Positions 54,365-62,750 of a DNA stretch of 64,000 bases are shown here, piece after piece (position 1 is the first letter of the stretch; every line of letters begins with the position of its first letter). The DNA lies in contig OZ255843.1 in assembly GCA_965277775.1 (NCBI GenBank), positions 1,736,001-1,800,000 of the forward strand. The letters run 5' to 3'. The translations under genes and the position numbers were made by a program. Source of the stretch: G965195345 sp965277775 (GTDB lineage Bacteria; Pseudomonadota; Gammaproteobacteria; CAKMZV01). Under the pieces are notes generated by a model. It saw only the letters and a program-made list of their open reading frames with translations. It made no database searches and was not told the origin of the DNA.

Positions 54365-54987
54365 AAGTCCTGTTAACGGTTGGTGCAACACGCGAGATCA
54401 TTGACCCTGTCCGCTATATTTCAAACCAAAGCAGTGGTCGGATGGGCATGGCGTTGGCGCAGGCCTTCATCGACAAGCAGTGTGAAGTTTGGGTGGTACA
54501 AGCCTATTCTGAGGTGGGATTGCCCAAGGGCTGTCACGGCACTTTTGCCAAAAGCAGTCGAGACATGCACCGCAATGTTTTGCAATCCATTGATGCGGTT
54601 CAACCCAATTGCTTTGTGGCTTGCGCCGCCGTATCAGATTTCATTCCCGTTGAATCGACGCAGAAGCTTAAAAAACATTTGGGCCTTCAGTTACAGTTTG
54701 ACCTGGCACCAGACATCCTAGCGGATGTTGCGCAGCGTTATCCGCATGTGTTTACAGTTGGATTTGCGGCCGAATCAGAACAATTGCTCTGGTATGCAGA
54801 ACAGAAGCGACTCAAGAAACAAGTCGATGTGATAGTTGCAAACGATGTGAAATATATGGGTACAGAACAGAACGCTCTAACCATCATAACAAAAAGCACT
54901 CAGACGCCTTTAGAGCCAATGGCGAAAGACAAAGCGGCCGAATACTTGGTTGATTGGTTAATCCGTCACCGGTTGAAAAATACCTGA
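54361..54987 (+). CDS. coaB: Phosphopantothenate-cysteine ligase, stand-alone
   Basis: CoaB joins cysteine to phosphopantothenate using CTP. The 208 residues start at the usual domain border (VLLTVGATREIIDPVRYISNQ), followed by SSGRMGMALA, AAVSDF and LAPDILAD. The reading frame is shifted by one base relative to coaC, and the GTG at 54361 overlaps the coaC stop. The split sits exactly at the inter-domain linker, so either a genuine two-gene form or a one-base frameshift in a fused gene is possible. Confidence 0.93.
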   Translation: MKVLLTVGATREIIDPVRYISNQSSGRMGMALAQAFIDKQCEVWVVQAYSEVGLPKGCHGTFAKSSRDMHRNVLQSIDAVQPNCFVACAAVSDFIPVESTQKLKKHLGLQLQFDLAPDILADVAQRYPHVFTVGFAAESEQLLWYAEQKRLKKQVDVIVANDVKYMGTEQNALTIITKSTQTPLEPMAKDKAAEYLVDWLIRHRLKNT

Positions 54988-55041
54988 GGCTTACCGCGGC
55001 TGTTGCAAAAAAACCAGCCGTATTAGAACGCGTGTGGTGTC

Positions 55042-55788
55042 CTAATGGGTAATGATTTGTTGTAAAAACTTCTGAGTTCTTGGACTTTCAGGTGCAGTGA
55101 AGAATTGTTCAGGCGAGGCACGCTCAACGATTTCTCCTGCATCCATAAATATGACACAGTCTGCGACTTTGCGCGCAAAGCCCATTTCATGGGTCACAAC
55201 GAGCATGGTCATGCCACCTTCAGCCAATTCGACCATGACGTCGAGCACTTCGTTAATGATTTCTGGGTCTAAAGCAGACGTTGGTTCATCAAAAAGCATA
55301 ATGTCTGGATCCATACAAAGCGATCGAGCAATGGCAACACGTTGTTGCTGTCCGCCAGATAATTGATTTGGATATTTTTCTGATTGTTCGGAAATTTGAA
55401 CCCTTTCAAGGTACTTTATTGCGGTTTCTCTCGCTTCTTCTTCGGGTATTTTTAGAACCCATTGTGGTGCGAGTGTCAGGTTCTGCAAGACCGTTAAATG
55501 CGGGAACAGGTTGAACGATTGGAATACCATGCCAACATGGCGACGGACATGTTCAATCGACTTAACGTCTTCGGTTAATTCTCTATCGTACACAATAATA
55601 TTGCCATCTTGATGGGTTTCCAAGCGGTTAATACAGCGTATGAGCGTTGATTTTCCTGAGCCTGAAGGTCCACAAATGACGATTTTTTCGCCTTTAAAGA
55701 CCTCTAAATTGACGTCTTTTAGCACATGGAACTCTCCGTACCATTTGTTCATATTTCTCAGAGTGATGATTGACTGTTTTGTTTCCAT
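55042..55788 (-). CDS. aapP: General L-amino acid ABC transporter, ATP-binding protein
   Basis: This is an ATPase of the polar amino-acid uptake family (GlnQ/AapP), 248 residues. Walker A is GPSGSGKST near residue 40, the signature is LSGGQQQRVAIAR, and Walker B is IMLFDEPTSALD. It powers the AapQ-AapM permease pair at the inner membrane. It is the last gene of the aapJQMP operon, 21 bases after aapM. Known AapJQMP systems take up a broad range of L-amino acids. Confidence 0.93.
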   Translation of the reverse strand: METKQSIITLRNMNKWYGEFHVLKDVNLEVFKGEKIVICGPSGSGKSTLIRCINRLETHQDGNIIVYDRELTEDVKSIEHVRRHVGMVFQSFNLFPHLTVLQNLTLAPQWVLKIPEEEARETAIKYLERVQISEQSEKYPNQLSGGQQQRVAIARSLCMDPDIMLFDEPTSALDPEIINEVLDVMVELAEGGMTMLVVTHEMGFARKVADCVIFMDAGEIVERASPEQFFTAPESPRTQKFLQQIITH

Positions 55789-55809
55789 AATTAAACCTGA
55801 GTGGTGTCG

Positions 55810-56904
55810 TTAAGTTTTAAGTCTGCGTTCTAAGGCCTGACTGTACTGTGACATGCCAAAGCAGAATAAGAAGTAAATTAAGGCGGTAAAGACAAAGCCT
55901 TCTATGGTGTATTGCAACCACAGAGGATCTCGTGTTGCGTTATAAGCGGCGTTGAGTAAGTCCCATAAGCCAATGATTGAAACTAAGGAGGTGTCTTTAA
56001 AGAGTGCGATGCAGGTGTTGACCATGCCAGGTATAACAAGTTTCAATGCCTGAGGCAAAATAACCAGACCCATCTTTTTCCAATATCCCAGACCTAAGGC
56101 ATCACAAGCTTCATATTGACCTTTGGGGATGGATTGAAGACCGCCTCGAATAACCTCAGCCATGTATGCGGCTTCAAACAAGGTTATGCCAATCAGCGCT
56201 CTTGATAATTTTGTGAAATCTGAACCAGGTGGTAAGAACAGTGGCAACATAACAGAGGCCATAAACAATACGGTGATTAGTGGAACGCCGCGCCAGAATT
56301 CAATGAATATGACACAGAATGTTCGAACCAAGGGCATATTCTCAGAGCGACGACCTAAGGCCAATAAAATACCTAAGGGTATAGAAGCCACAATGCCAAC
56401 GGATGAAAGCACTAATGTCAACATTAGTCCGCCCCATTGATCCGTCCCAACGATTTCAAAAAATTGGATGCCGAACATTGATCCGTACAAAAAAGTCGCG
56501 CCGACAAAGGGGTGTAGAATCAAAAGATAAAAGGTCAGTGCAATTTTCCCTTTTCTCGGTATGGGTAATTTATATGCGAATAGGAGAACAGCTGTTGAGA
56601 CAAAGACCAAGATTGGTCGCCACAATGATTCTTGTGGGTAAAAACCAAATATGATCAGATTAATTCGTTCTTTAACGAAGACCCAACAAGCTGCATCACG
56701 ATTACAATCTGAAGGGTGGTCACCAGTCCAGCTGGCACTAAAAATGGACCAATTTAGTAGGCTGGGAACATAATAGAGTATTGAGCCTATGATCAGGACT
56801 GAAAAGAGTGCGTTGAGCGGTGAAGAAAATAAATTATTCAATACCCAGCCATACCAGCCTGTTTGGCGAATGATGTAGGATTGCCATTGATATAAATTCA
56901 TCAT
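55810..56904 (-). CDS. aapM: General L-amino acid ABC transporter, permease AapM
   Basis: This inner-membrane permease of 364 residues has about eight hydrophobic segments. The coupling EAA-type loop is EAAYMAEVIRGGLQSIPKGQYEACDALGLGYWKKM (positions around 245-280), which docks on the ATPase. The insertion before the last membrane domain, absent from short HisM-type permeases, marks the AapM type. Its ATG overlaps the aapQ stop (ATGA). Confidence 0.92.
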   Translation of the reverse strand: MMNLYQWQSYIIRQTGWYGWVLNNLFSSPLNALFSVLIIGSILYYVPSLLNWSIFSASWTGDHPSDCNRDAACWVFVKERINLIIFGFYPQESLWRPILVFVSTAVLLFAYKLPIPRKGKIALTFYLLILHPFVGATFLYGSMFGIQFFEIVGTDQWGGLMLTLVLSSVGIVASIPLGILLALGRRSENMPLVRTFCVIFIEFWRGVPLITVLFMASVMLPLFLPPGSDFTKLSRALIGITLFEAAYMAEVIRGGLQSIPKGQYEACDALGLGYWKKMGLVILPQALKLVIPGMVNTCIALFKDTSLVSIIGLWDLLNAAYNATRDPLWLQYTIEGFVFTALIYFLFCFGMSQYSQALERRLKT

Positions 56905-58076
56905 CTTTCAATCAAAGCCATTTTTTTGTTATACCAATTCATCAGCATAGAAATTGAAAGGCTGATGGTTAAATAGACCAACATGGTCATTGAAATGATT
57001 TCAACGGCTCTGCCTACCTGGTTTAATACAGTGCCAGCAAACAGGGCGACTAAGTCAGGGTAGCCAATGGCTGTTGCCAATGATGAATTTTTAGCCAAAT
57101 TTAAATATTGGCTGGTTTGAGGCGGTATGATCAACCGAAGCGCTTGGGGAATAATAATCATTCTCAGCGTTAAGCTGTTCTTCAATCCTAATGATTTGGC
57201 CGCTTCCGTTTGGCCTTTGGGGACAGATTCAATGCCCGCACGAACAATTTCCGCAATAAAGGCACTGGTGTAAATGGTTAAAGCAAACCATAAGGCGGCC
57301 AATTCAGGGATGATCACCCCCCCCCCCCCTTCATAGCCAAATCGACTTTTAACTGCATCAACAAATTGATAAGGTTGTAGCACCATGCTGAGTAGCACGA
57401 GGGCAACAATCCAAGCAATGATTGTGATTCTCCAGAAAGGAATTTGATCACCTGTTTCTTTTTGTTTTTTAACTGTGTGGCGATGGAATAAGGCTGATGC
57501 AACAATCAAGACTAAAACGATGATCCAAAATAGACCAGCGCCTTGATTAACGGGTTCTGGGAAATACATGCCAGAGCTATTAAGGACGATTGATTCGTTC
57601 AAAAACAGCATGGAATTTTCAAAATTCGGTAAGGTTGGTACCAATATAGCAAAGTACCAAAACATGATTTGTAATAAAAGCGGGATGTTTCTAAAGACTT
57701 CAATGTAAGTCAACGCAAGTCGGCTAATCAGCCAGTTGGTAGAAAGTCTTGAAATGCCAACTAAAAGTCCGACAAGGGTTGAAGAAATGACCCCCATGAC
57801 GGTGACCAGCAAAGTATTGCCAATGCCGATCCAAAAAGTATCTAAATAAGTGCTAACCGATGGATTGAAATCGGTAAAGGGGCTGAACAAGATGCCAAAG
57901 CCCGCCGTAGAACTTAAGAAGCCAAATCCAGCGGAAATACCTCTTGCTTCCATATTACTGAGGGTGTTGTTAAACAACCACAGAGCTGAAAGCGCAACAA
58001 AAACAACTAAGAATACTTGAGACAGTATCGCGCGGACACGCTCGTTATTCAAAAATGATTTTATGGAATGAAACAT
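56901..58076 (-). CDS. aapQ: General L-amino acid ABC transporter, permease AapQ, with a homopolymer tract
   Basis: This second permease of the system has 391 residues and a similar EAA-type loop (TSAFIAEIVRAGIESVPKGQTEAAKSLG) and membrane segments. The frame contains a run of 13 G on the coding strand, giving a Gly4 segment (GYEGGGGVII) just before the last membrane domain. In this sequence the tract leaves the gene in frame. A gain or loss of one base would truncate the protein, so expression could be phase variable. It follows aapJ by 50 bases with a stem-loop between. Confidence 0.92.
   Translation of the reverse strand: MFHSIKSFLNNERVRAILSQVFLVVFVALSALWLFNNTLSNMEARGISAGFGFLSSTAGFGILFSPFTDFNPSVSTYLDTFWIGIGNTLLVTVMGVISSTLVGLLVGISRLSTNWLISRLALTYIEVFRNIPLLLQIMFWYFAILVPTLPNFENSMLFLNESIVLNSSGMYFPEPVNQGAGLFWIIVLVLIVASALFHRHTVKKQKETGDQIPFWRITIIAWIVALVLLSMVLQPYQFVDAVKSRFGYEGGGGVIIPELAALWFALTIYTSAFIAEIVRAGIESVPKGQTEAAKSLGLKNSLTLRMIIIPQALRLIIPPQTSQYLNLAKNSSLATAIGYPDLVALFAGTVLNQVGRAVEIISMTMLVYLTISLSISMLMNWYNKKMALIER
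57317..57329. repeat. Poly-C tract of 13 bases inside aapQ
   Basis: Thirteen uninterrupted C on the plus strand (G in the coding strand) occur within the aapQ reading frame. Runs this long mutate easily by slipped-strand mispairing and are rare in coding DNA by chance. A sequencing or assembly error in length is also possible; the frame is intact as given. Confidence 0.9.
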
Positions 58077-58084
58077 CTGAAAGT

Positions 58085-58112
58085 GTGCTGGGCCAATTCA
58101 TCGACCCAGCAC
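58085..58112 (-). terminator. Stem-loop between aapJ and aapQ
   Basis: GTGCTGGG (58085-58092) and CCCAGCAC (58105-58112) form a perfect eight-base stem with a 12-base loop in the 50-base gap. Such hairpins after a binding-protein gene often stabilise its mRNA and limit read-through to the permease genes. No long T run follows, so it is a leaky terminator or RNA-stabilising hairpin rather than a strong stop. Confidence 0.6.
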
Positions 58113-58126
58113 TGAATCAAAATATT

Positions 58127-59218
58127 TTAACGTACGGGAGCTGCGTACTGAACGCCACCGTTTGTCCAAAGATTGTTGATGCCACGAGGAAGATTCAAAA
58201 GAGAATCTTTGCCAACATTTCTATCGAAGACTTCACCGTAGTTGCCTACAGCTGCGATAGCGTTAGCGGCCCAATTATTATCAAGCCCCAATTTAACACC
58301 AAAGTCACCTTCTTGACCAAGCAGACGACGAATATTTGGATTAGAAGAACCTTTCATTTGTTCAACATTGCCTTGAGTCACACCCAATTCTTCAGCATTA
58401 AGAAGCGCGAAGTGTACCCAACGAACAATTTTTAACCACTGATCGTCGCCTTGACGAACAACAGGTCCTAAGGGTTCTTTAGAAATGACTTGAGATAATA
58501 CAACAGCAGAGTTAGGATCGCTCAATTGAGAACGTAGCGCTGCTAACTGAGATTGATCCGAAGTCAAAACATTACAACGACCTTGATCAAAACCATCTTT
58601 GGTTTGTTGAGAGGTATCATAAGTGACAGCTGTGTACTTCATGTTATTAGAACGGAAGTAGTCAGACAAGTTCAACTCGGTTGTTGTACCTGCTTGAATA
58701 CAGAATGTCGCGCCATTAAGTTGATTGGCATTGGTCACATTCAGTGCTTTTTTAACGAGGAAGCCTTGTCCATCATAATAACTCACACCAGCAAATGTAA
58801 TACCCAATTGTGTATCACGAAGCATTGTCCAGGTCGTATTGCGATTGAGCAGATCAATTTCGCCAGATGAAAGCGCTGTAAAACGCTCTTTGGCAGTCAA
58901 TTGTGTAAATTTAACTTTGCTGGCATCACCAAAGATGGCTGCTGCAACAGCTTGACAATATTGAACGTCTAAGCCATTCCACTGACCGTTGTCACCTGCA
59001 GTTGCAAAGCCTGTCAATCCAGTATTAATACCACATTGAACAAAGCCTTTTTCCTGAACGCTCGCTAATGTTGATTTTGTTTCTTCAACCATTGGGGCTT
59101 CTGGTGCCGCCATCATTGGGGCTTCTGGTGCCGCCATTTGTTCAGGGGCTTGTTGAGAACATCCTGCGACCACTGCGAGGGCGACCAGAGAATAAAGTAA
59201 TGTAGACCATTTTTTCAT
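58127..59218 (-). CDS. aapJ: General L-amino acid ABC transporter substrate-binding lipoprotein AapJ
   Basis: AapJ (363 residues) captures L-amino acids for the transporter. The body matches the polar amino-acid-binding family (GLDVQYCQAVAAAIFGD, RNTTWTMLRD, AGTTTELNLSDYF). The N-terminus carries a lipobox (VVAGC; Cys20), so the protein is lipid-anchored rather than free in the periplasm. Residues 21-45 are an Ala/Pro/Glu/Met linker with an 8-residue tandem duplication. AGGAG precedes the ATG. It is the first gene of the operon. Confidence 0.92.
   Translation of the reverse strand: MKKWSTLLYSLVALAVVAGCSQQAPEQMAAPEAPMMAAPEAPMVEETKSTLASVQEKGFVQCGINTGLTGFATAGDNGQWNGLDVQYCQAVAAAIFGDASKVKFTQLTAKERFTALSSGEIDLLNRNTTWTMLRDTQLGITFAGVSYYDGQGFLVKKALNVTNANQLNGATFCIQAGTTTELNLSDYFRSNNMKYTAVTYDTSQQTKDGFDQGRCNVLTSDQSQLAALRSQLSDPNSAVVLSQVISKEPLGPVVRQGDDQWLKIVRWVHFALLNAEELGVTQGNVEQMKGSSNPNIRRLLGQEGDFGVKLGLDNNWAANAIAAVGNYGEVFDRNVGKDSLLNLPRGINNLWTNGGVQYAAPVR
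59091..59138 (-). repeat. Two in-frame copies of a 24-base repeat in the aapJ linker
   Basis: The unit at 59091-59114 is repeated at 59115-59138 with one final mismatch. It codes MAAPEAPM-like blocks just after the lipidated Cys. The repeat makes the tether length likely to vary without changing frame. Confidence 0.85.
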
Positions 59219-59553
59219 GATACGTAACTCCTTTAGAATATTAAAATTTATAAAACATCTAAGGCAAAAGTGTAACCTTAAAGTTCAATCTGTGGGCTAT
59301 TTTAGCTAAAAAATCAAAAATAATCTGTAAAAAATGAATTTTGATAGCAATAAACTTTTTTAGTTGAGGATTATTTAATGTGATTATTGATGAAAATTTA
59401 TTAAATAAATGCATAGCCTGCAACCAATTTGAAACTGTCAACACCGCATCAACAGCAATGCGGATATACGCTAAAACGCATGATTTGATGGATGATGTGG
59501 TTGATATGATGCAGAGAATTTTGGCTTTAAGCTCATGAATCAAGCGCGTGCCA
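59219..59553. other. AT-rich gap upstream of aapJ, no gene seen
   Basis: About 330 bases of AT-rich sequence lie between the divergent aapJ and ppa starts, before the ppa promoter. Open frames within it lack ribosome sites and homology. It presumably holds the aapJ promoter; none could be fixed with confidence. Confidence 0.4.
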
Positions 59554-59571
59554 GTTTGGTATAATCCAAAC
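59554..59571 (+). promoter_or_regulatory. Extended -10 promoter for ppa within an inverted repeat
   Basis: TG-G-TATAAT (59557-59565) is a full extended -10 element about 115 bases before ppa. The perfect arms GTTTGG (59554-59559) and CCAAAC (59566-59571) frame the TATAAT, so a dimeric regulator could block the promoter. A -35 match is not evident. Confidence 0.5.
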
Positions 59572-59680
59572 CTGAATGCACGAATTGTTTATTGTTTAAA
59601 TATTTTTTAAATGTTATATACGGGAATATCTTAAAAAAGCAATTTGCTGTTTACCTTTAATTTTTAAAAACGAGTCATCT

Positions 59681-60214
59681 ATGAGCTTAAATGCAATCAG
59701 TGTGGGCAGTGATATTCCAACCAATGTCAACGTGATTATTGAAATCCCAGCCAATGCGTCACCCATAAAATATGAAGTGGATAAAGAGACCAACAGCGTT
59801 TGGGTGGATCGATTCATGTCGTCGCCCATGTTTTATCCAGCAAATTATGGCTATTTGAACAACACTTTGGCCGAAGATGGCGATCCTGTGGATGTTTTGG
59901 TTATAGCGCCTTATCCCCTGATGATTGGTTCTATCATTAAAGCCCGTCCAATTGGAGTTTTGATGATGAGCGACGATGGTGGCAATGATGCCAAAGTGGT
60001 TGCGGTGCCCGTTAAAAAATTGACGCCACTCTACAATCATGTTGAGAAAGTTGAAGACATACCGCTTATCAAAGAACAAATTGAGCATTTTTTCAAACAT
60101 TACAAAGAATTAGAACCGGGCAAGTGGGTTAACATTGATGGTTGGGCCGATGTTAAGGCGGCTCATGCTGAAATTGAGTCTGGCATCAATCGGTATAACG
60201 CCCAAAACTCATGA
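59681..60214 (+). CDS. ppa: Inorganic pyrophosphatase
   Basis: This family I soluble pyrophosphatase of 177 residues hydrolyses PPi released by biosynthetic reactions. The signature EDGDPVDVLV is near residue 65, with the upstream YPANYGYLNNTLAED and the Lys/Tyr residues of KYEVDKETN. The ATG at 59681 is the family start. It overlaps cysE by four bases (ATGA). Confidence 0.97.
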   Translation: MSLNAISVGSDIPTNVNVIIEIPANASPIKYEVDKETNSVWVDRFMSSPMFYPANYGYLNNTLAEDGDPVDVLVIAPYPLMIGSIIKARPIGVLMMSDDGGNDAKVVAVPVKKLTPLYNHVEKVEDIPLIKEQIEHFFKHYKELEPGKWVNIDGWADVKAAHAEIESGINRYNAQNS

Positions 60215-60960
60215 ATATTTTTCAAGAATGGAAAGCGGACGTTTTATGTGTTTTTGAGCGCGATCCTGCCGCTCGCAATGTGTTCGAGGTCATAACGACC
60301 TATCCAGGCGTTCATGCCATGATTTTTTATCGACTCAATCATCGGCTTTGGAACATGGGCGTTAAATATATAGCGCGCTGGCTTTCTGGATTTGCGCGTT
60401 GGTGGACCGGCATTGAAATTCACCCTGGGGCAAAGATCGGCAAACATTTCTTTATCGATCATGGCATGGGCATTGTCATAGGAGAGACCACAGAAGTGGG
60501 TGATGAGTGTACCATCTATCAAGGCGTGACTTTGGGTGGCACCAGTTGGAACGAGGGTAAACGCCATCCCACCTTACACAATGGTGTTATTGTGGGTGCT
60601 GGTGCAAAAATATTGGGACCCATTGAAATTGGTGAAAACGCGCGCGTTGGATCAAACGCCGTGGTCGTTAAACCCGTACCAGAAAATGTCACGGTTATTG
60701 GGGTGCCTGGACGGCTGGTGAGCGCCAAGAAAGATTTGGTTAAACAATCTGGTTTTGAAGCTTACGGGATCAGTATGGACACACCAGATCCTCAAGCAGA
60801 AGCTTTTTCTGCGATGGTTGATCATTTAAAATTGATTGATGGAAAACTGGTTGAATTCAATCAAATATTAAAAGATAACAATTTGCCACTCATAGATCTT
60901 GGTGAATTGCCCAATTTGCAAAAACTTAAGACTGAAAAAGAATCCTCAGAAGATGTTTGA
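60211..60960 (+). CDS. cysE: Serine O-acetyltransferase
   Basis: CysE makes O-acetylserine for cysteine synthesis from serine and acetyl-CoA. The 249-residue protein has an N-terminal helical domain and a left-handed beta-helix of hexapeptide repeats (from about residue 70: IHPGAKIGKHFFIDHGMGIVIGETTEVG). The catalytic His-Asp pair is in FIDHGMG. After residue 185 a C-terminal extension is probably non-conserved. Translational overlap with ppa is notable; the two functions have no known direct link beyond PPi disposal. Confidence 0.95.
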   Translation: MNIFQEWKADVLCVFERDPAARNVFEVITTYPGVHAMIFYRLNHRLWNMGVKYIARWLSGFARWWTGIEIHPGAKIGKHFFIDHGMGIVIGETTEVGDECTIYQGVTLGGTSWNEGKRHPTLHNGVIVGAGAKILGPIEIGENARVGSNAVVVKPVPENVTVIGVPGRLVSAKKDLVKQSGFEAYGISMDTPDPQAEAFSAMVDHLKLIDGKLVEFNQILKDNNLPLIDLGELPNLQKLKTEKESSEDV

Positions 60961-60988
60961 AGTCTTCAAATTGTCTGAGACTGACCAA

Positions 60989-62443
60989 TTATAAATCAAC
61001 GGCTATCTGAGTCAGGCGATCAATTTCATGTTGAATGTTGTCTTGCTCTGACTGTTTCTCAGTCGATTTTTTGGCTAATTCAAGCAAGGTTAGGGCATTT
61101 CTGATTAAGCCTTTGTTTTCAATTGACAAGGCTTTATAAAGTAAATTAGCCGTTCTGTTATCTTTCTGTGCATAAAGCTTTGCTATCCATTCATAAGTCA
61201 AATGCGGTTGTGCTGAAACGGTCGCAAGCTGTTTGAGTTCTATGACCAGTTTTTCTGTATCATCGTTCTCAAACTCCAACATCAGTTTCTGAACAGCTAA
61301 GTGACGAGGGTTGTCAACCTTCACTTCATTAAATGCCTGACGCGCCAATTCTCTGTTAGCAGAAAGGTTTCGATTAATATAAAGTAATTTAAAATACAAA
61401 TGCTTATCTTTGTTGCGCTCTAACCATTTATCCAGTTTGGGATTGTTTTTAGATTGCCATTGAAGCGCTTGGTAATATTCATGCGCTATTTTTCGGTGGC
61501 TTTGATCCAAAGGAATGCCTGTTAGGTACGCCACTCGTGCTTGAACCAATTGAAAAGTTAAGGATTCTTTAGGCTCAGGTTGCTCTACTAAGTTGGCTCT
61601 GGATAGCGCATTGCTGAGTCTTGTGAGACTCAGTGGATGGGTTTTAAGATACTCAGGAATGCCCGATTGCCCCTCTAATTCGCTGAGCCTTGAAAAAAAA
61701 ATGGGCATAGCCAAAGTGGAATATTGTGCGCGCTGTAAATATTTTTGACCAACGGCGTCGGCTTCGTTTTCAAATGTTCGAGAGTTGGCCAGAAATGATT
61801 GATGCTGGCGAGCAATGCTGGTATATAGACCGGCACCAGCCACTTGTGTATTGTCAGAATAAATGCCAGCTAGCACGATGGCCAGACCGGCTAACATTGA
61901 AGATGTCTGACTTTCATTGGCATTCTTTATGGTCCGAGCTAAGTGGTTCTGAGTGACGTGCGCCACCTCATGGGCGATAACCGAAATCAATTCTTCTTCT
62001 GACTTTGTTTTGAGGATCAGCCCAGTATGAATGCCAATGTGGCCATCGGGGCCTGCAAATGCATTGATGGCATTATTGTAGATTAGAAAAAACCTAAATT
62101 GACGCTCATTGTGTTGACTAACATTGGTAATTTGTGAACCCAGATCACTGATGTATTGATTAATAATGGGATCATCAAGGATGTGTAAAACGGAAAATAT
62201 TTGTCGTAAAAATGTAAATCCGGCAATCTTTTCATCGCGTCGGCTGAACGAGACACGTTCGGGATTTCCAAGATTTGGTAGGGTGTTTGAATTGAGCGCA
62301 GGGGGGCTTGTACTTTGGTTTGCTTCAAAGTGCTCGTGCTCAATGCCATAAGACTGGATTTGAGCGGTCATCACAGGCGGATGGCTTATTAATAGGAGTG
62401 TCAATAAGATCCAAAGACGCCAACGGGCTCCTATCCTTGCCAT
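60989..62443 (-). CDS. M48-family metalloprotease, BepA-like
   Basis: The 484-residue protein has an N-terminal signal peptide and a zinc protease domain with HEVAH (His158, Glu159, His162) and the downstream ligand Glu227 in ENEAD. The C-terminal half (about 300-484) is helical and TPR-like. This is the architecture of BepA/YfgC, which handles misfolded outer-membrane proteins such as LptD in the periplasm. Its start overlaps the end of the rhodanese gene by 13 bases, so the two are coupled. Confidence 0.9.
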   Translation of the reverse strand: MARIGARWRLWILLTLLLISHPPVMTAQIQSYGIEHEHFEANQSTSPPALNSNTLPNLGNPERVSFSRRDEKIAGFTFLRQIFSVLHILDDPIINQYISDLGSQITNVSQHNERQFRFFLIYNNAINAFAGPDGHIGIHTGLILKTKSEEELISVIAHEVAHVTQNHLARTIKNANESQTSSMLAGLAIVLAGIYSDNTQVAGAGLYTSIARQHQSFLANSRTFENEADAVGQKYLQRAQYSTLAMPIFFSRLSELEGQSGIPEYLKTHPLSLTRLSNALSRANLVEQPEPKESLTFQLVQARVAYLTGIPLDQSHRKIAHEYYQALQWQSKNNPKLDKWLERNKDKHLYFKLLYINRNLSANRELARQAFNEVKVDNPRHLAVQKLMLEFENDDTEKLVIELKQLATVSAQPHLTYEWIAKLYAQKDNRTANLLYKALSIENKGLIRNALTLLELAKKSTEKQSEQDNIQHEIDRLTQIAVDL

Positions 62444-62721
62444 TCTAAATAACTGCCCATGTCGTATAAACGCGTATATCCCAATGCTTTTAAAATGTTC
62501 AGCGCGTCATTTGAACGCACACCCGAGCGACAAAAAAGAATGACAGGTCTGGTTTTGTCTTGATCCAGATGCTGATCATGATCATCGGGTAGAACTTGCA
62601 AAGGCATGTTGATTGAGCCTGCAATGCCCAATTCTTTAAATTCTTCAGGAGTTCGGACATCAACAAATTGGGCTTGCTCCTCATCGATGAGTTTTTTTGC
62701 TTCTTGATAGTTAATTTTCAT
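62431..62721 (-). CDS. Rhodanese-like sulfurtransferase
   Basis: This is a single rhodanese domain of 96 residues with the active-site loop CRSGVRS (Cys64). The pattern VDVRTPEEF, a PLQVLPD turn and ILFCRSG is typical. Such small proteins relay sulfur in the cytoplasm; a specific acceptor is not known. It lies between pgpA and the BepA-like gene, and precedes the latter with a 13-base overlap. Confidence 0.9.
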   Translation of the reverse strand: MKINYQEAKKLIDEEQAQFVDVRTPEEFKELGIAGSINMPLQVLPDDHDQHLDQDKTRPVILFCRSGVRSNDALNILKALGYTRLYDMGSYLEWQG

Positions 62722-62750
62722 AGGTTTCCTTGCAATTATGTTATGGATGA

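Noticed and set aside
54997..55020. CGGCTG/CAGCCG repeat between coaB and aapP as a bidirectional terminator
   Set aside because: The stem is only six bases, the loop is 12, and the A/T run is in the loop rather than after the stem.
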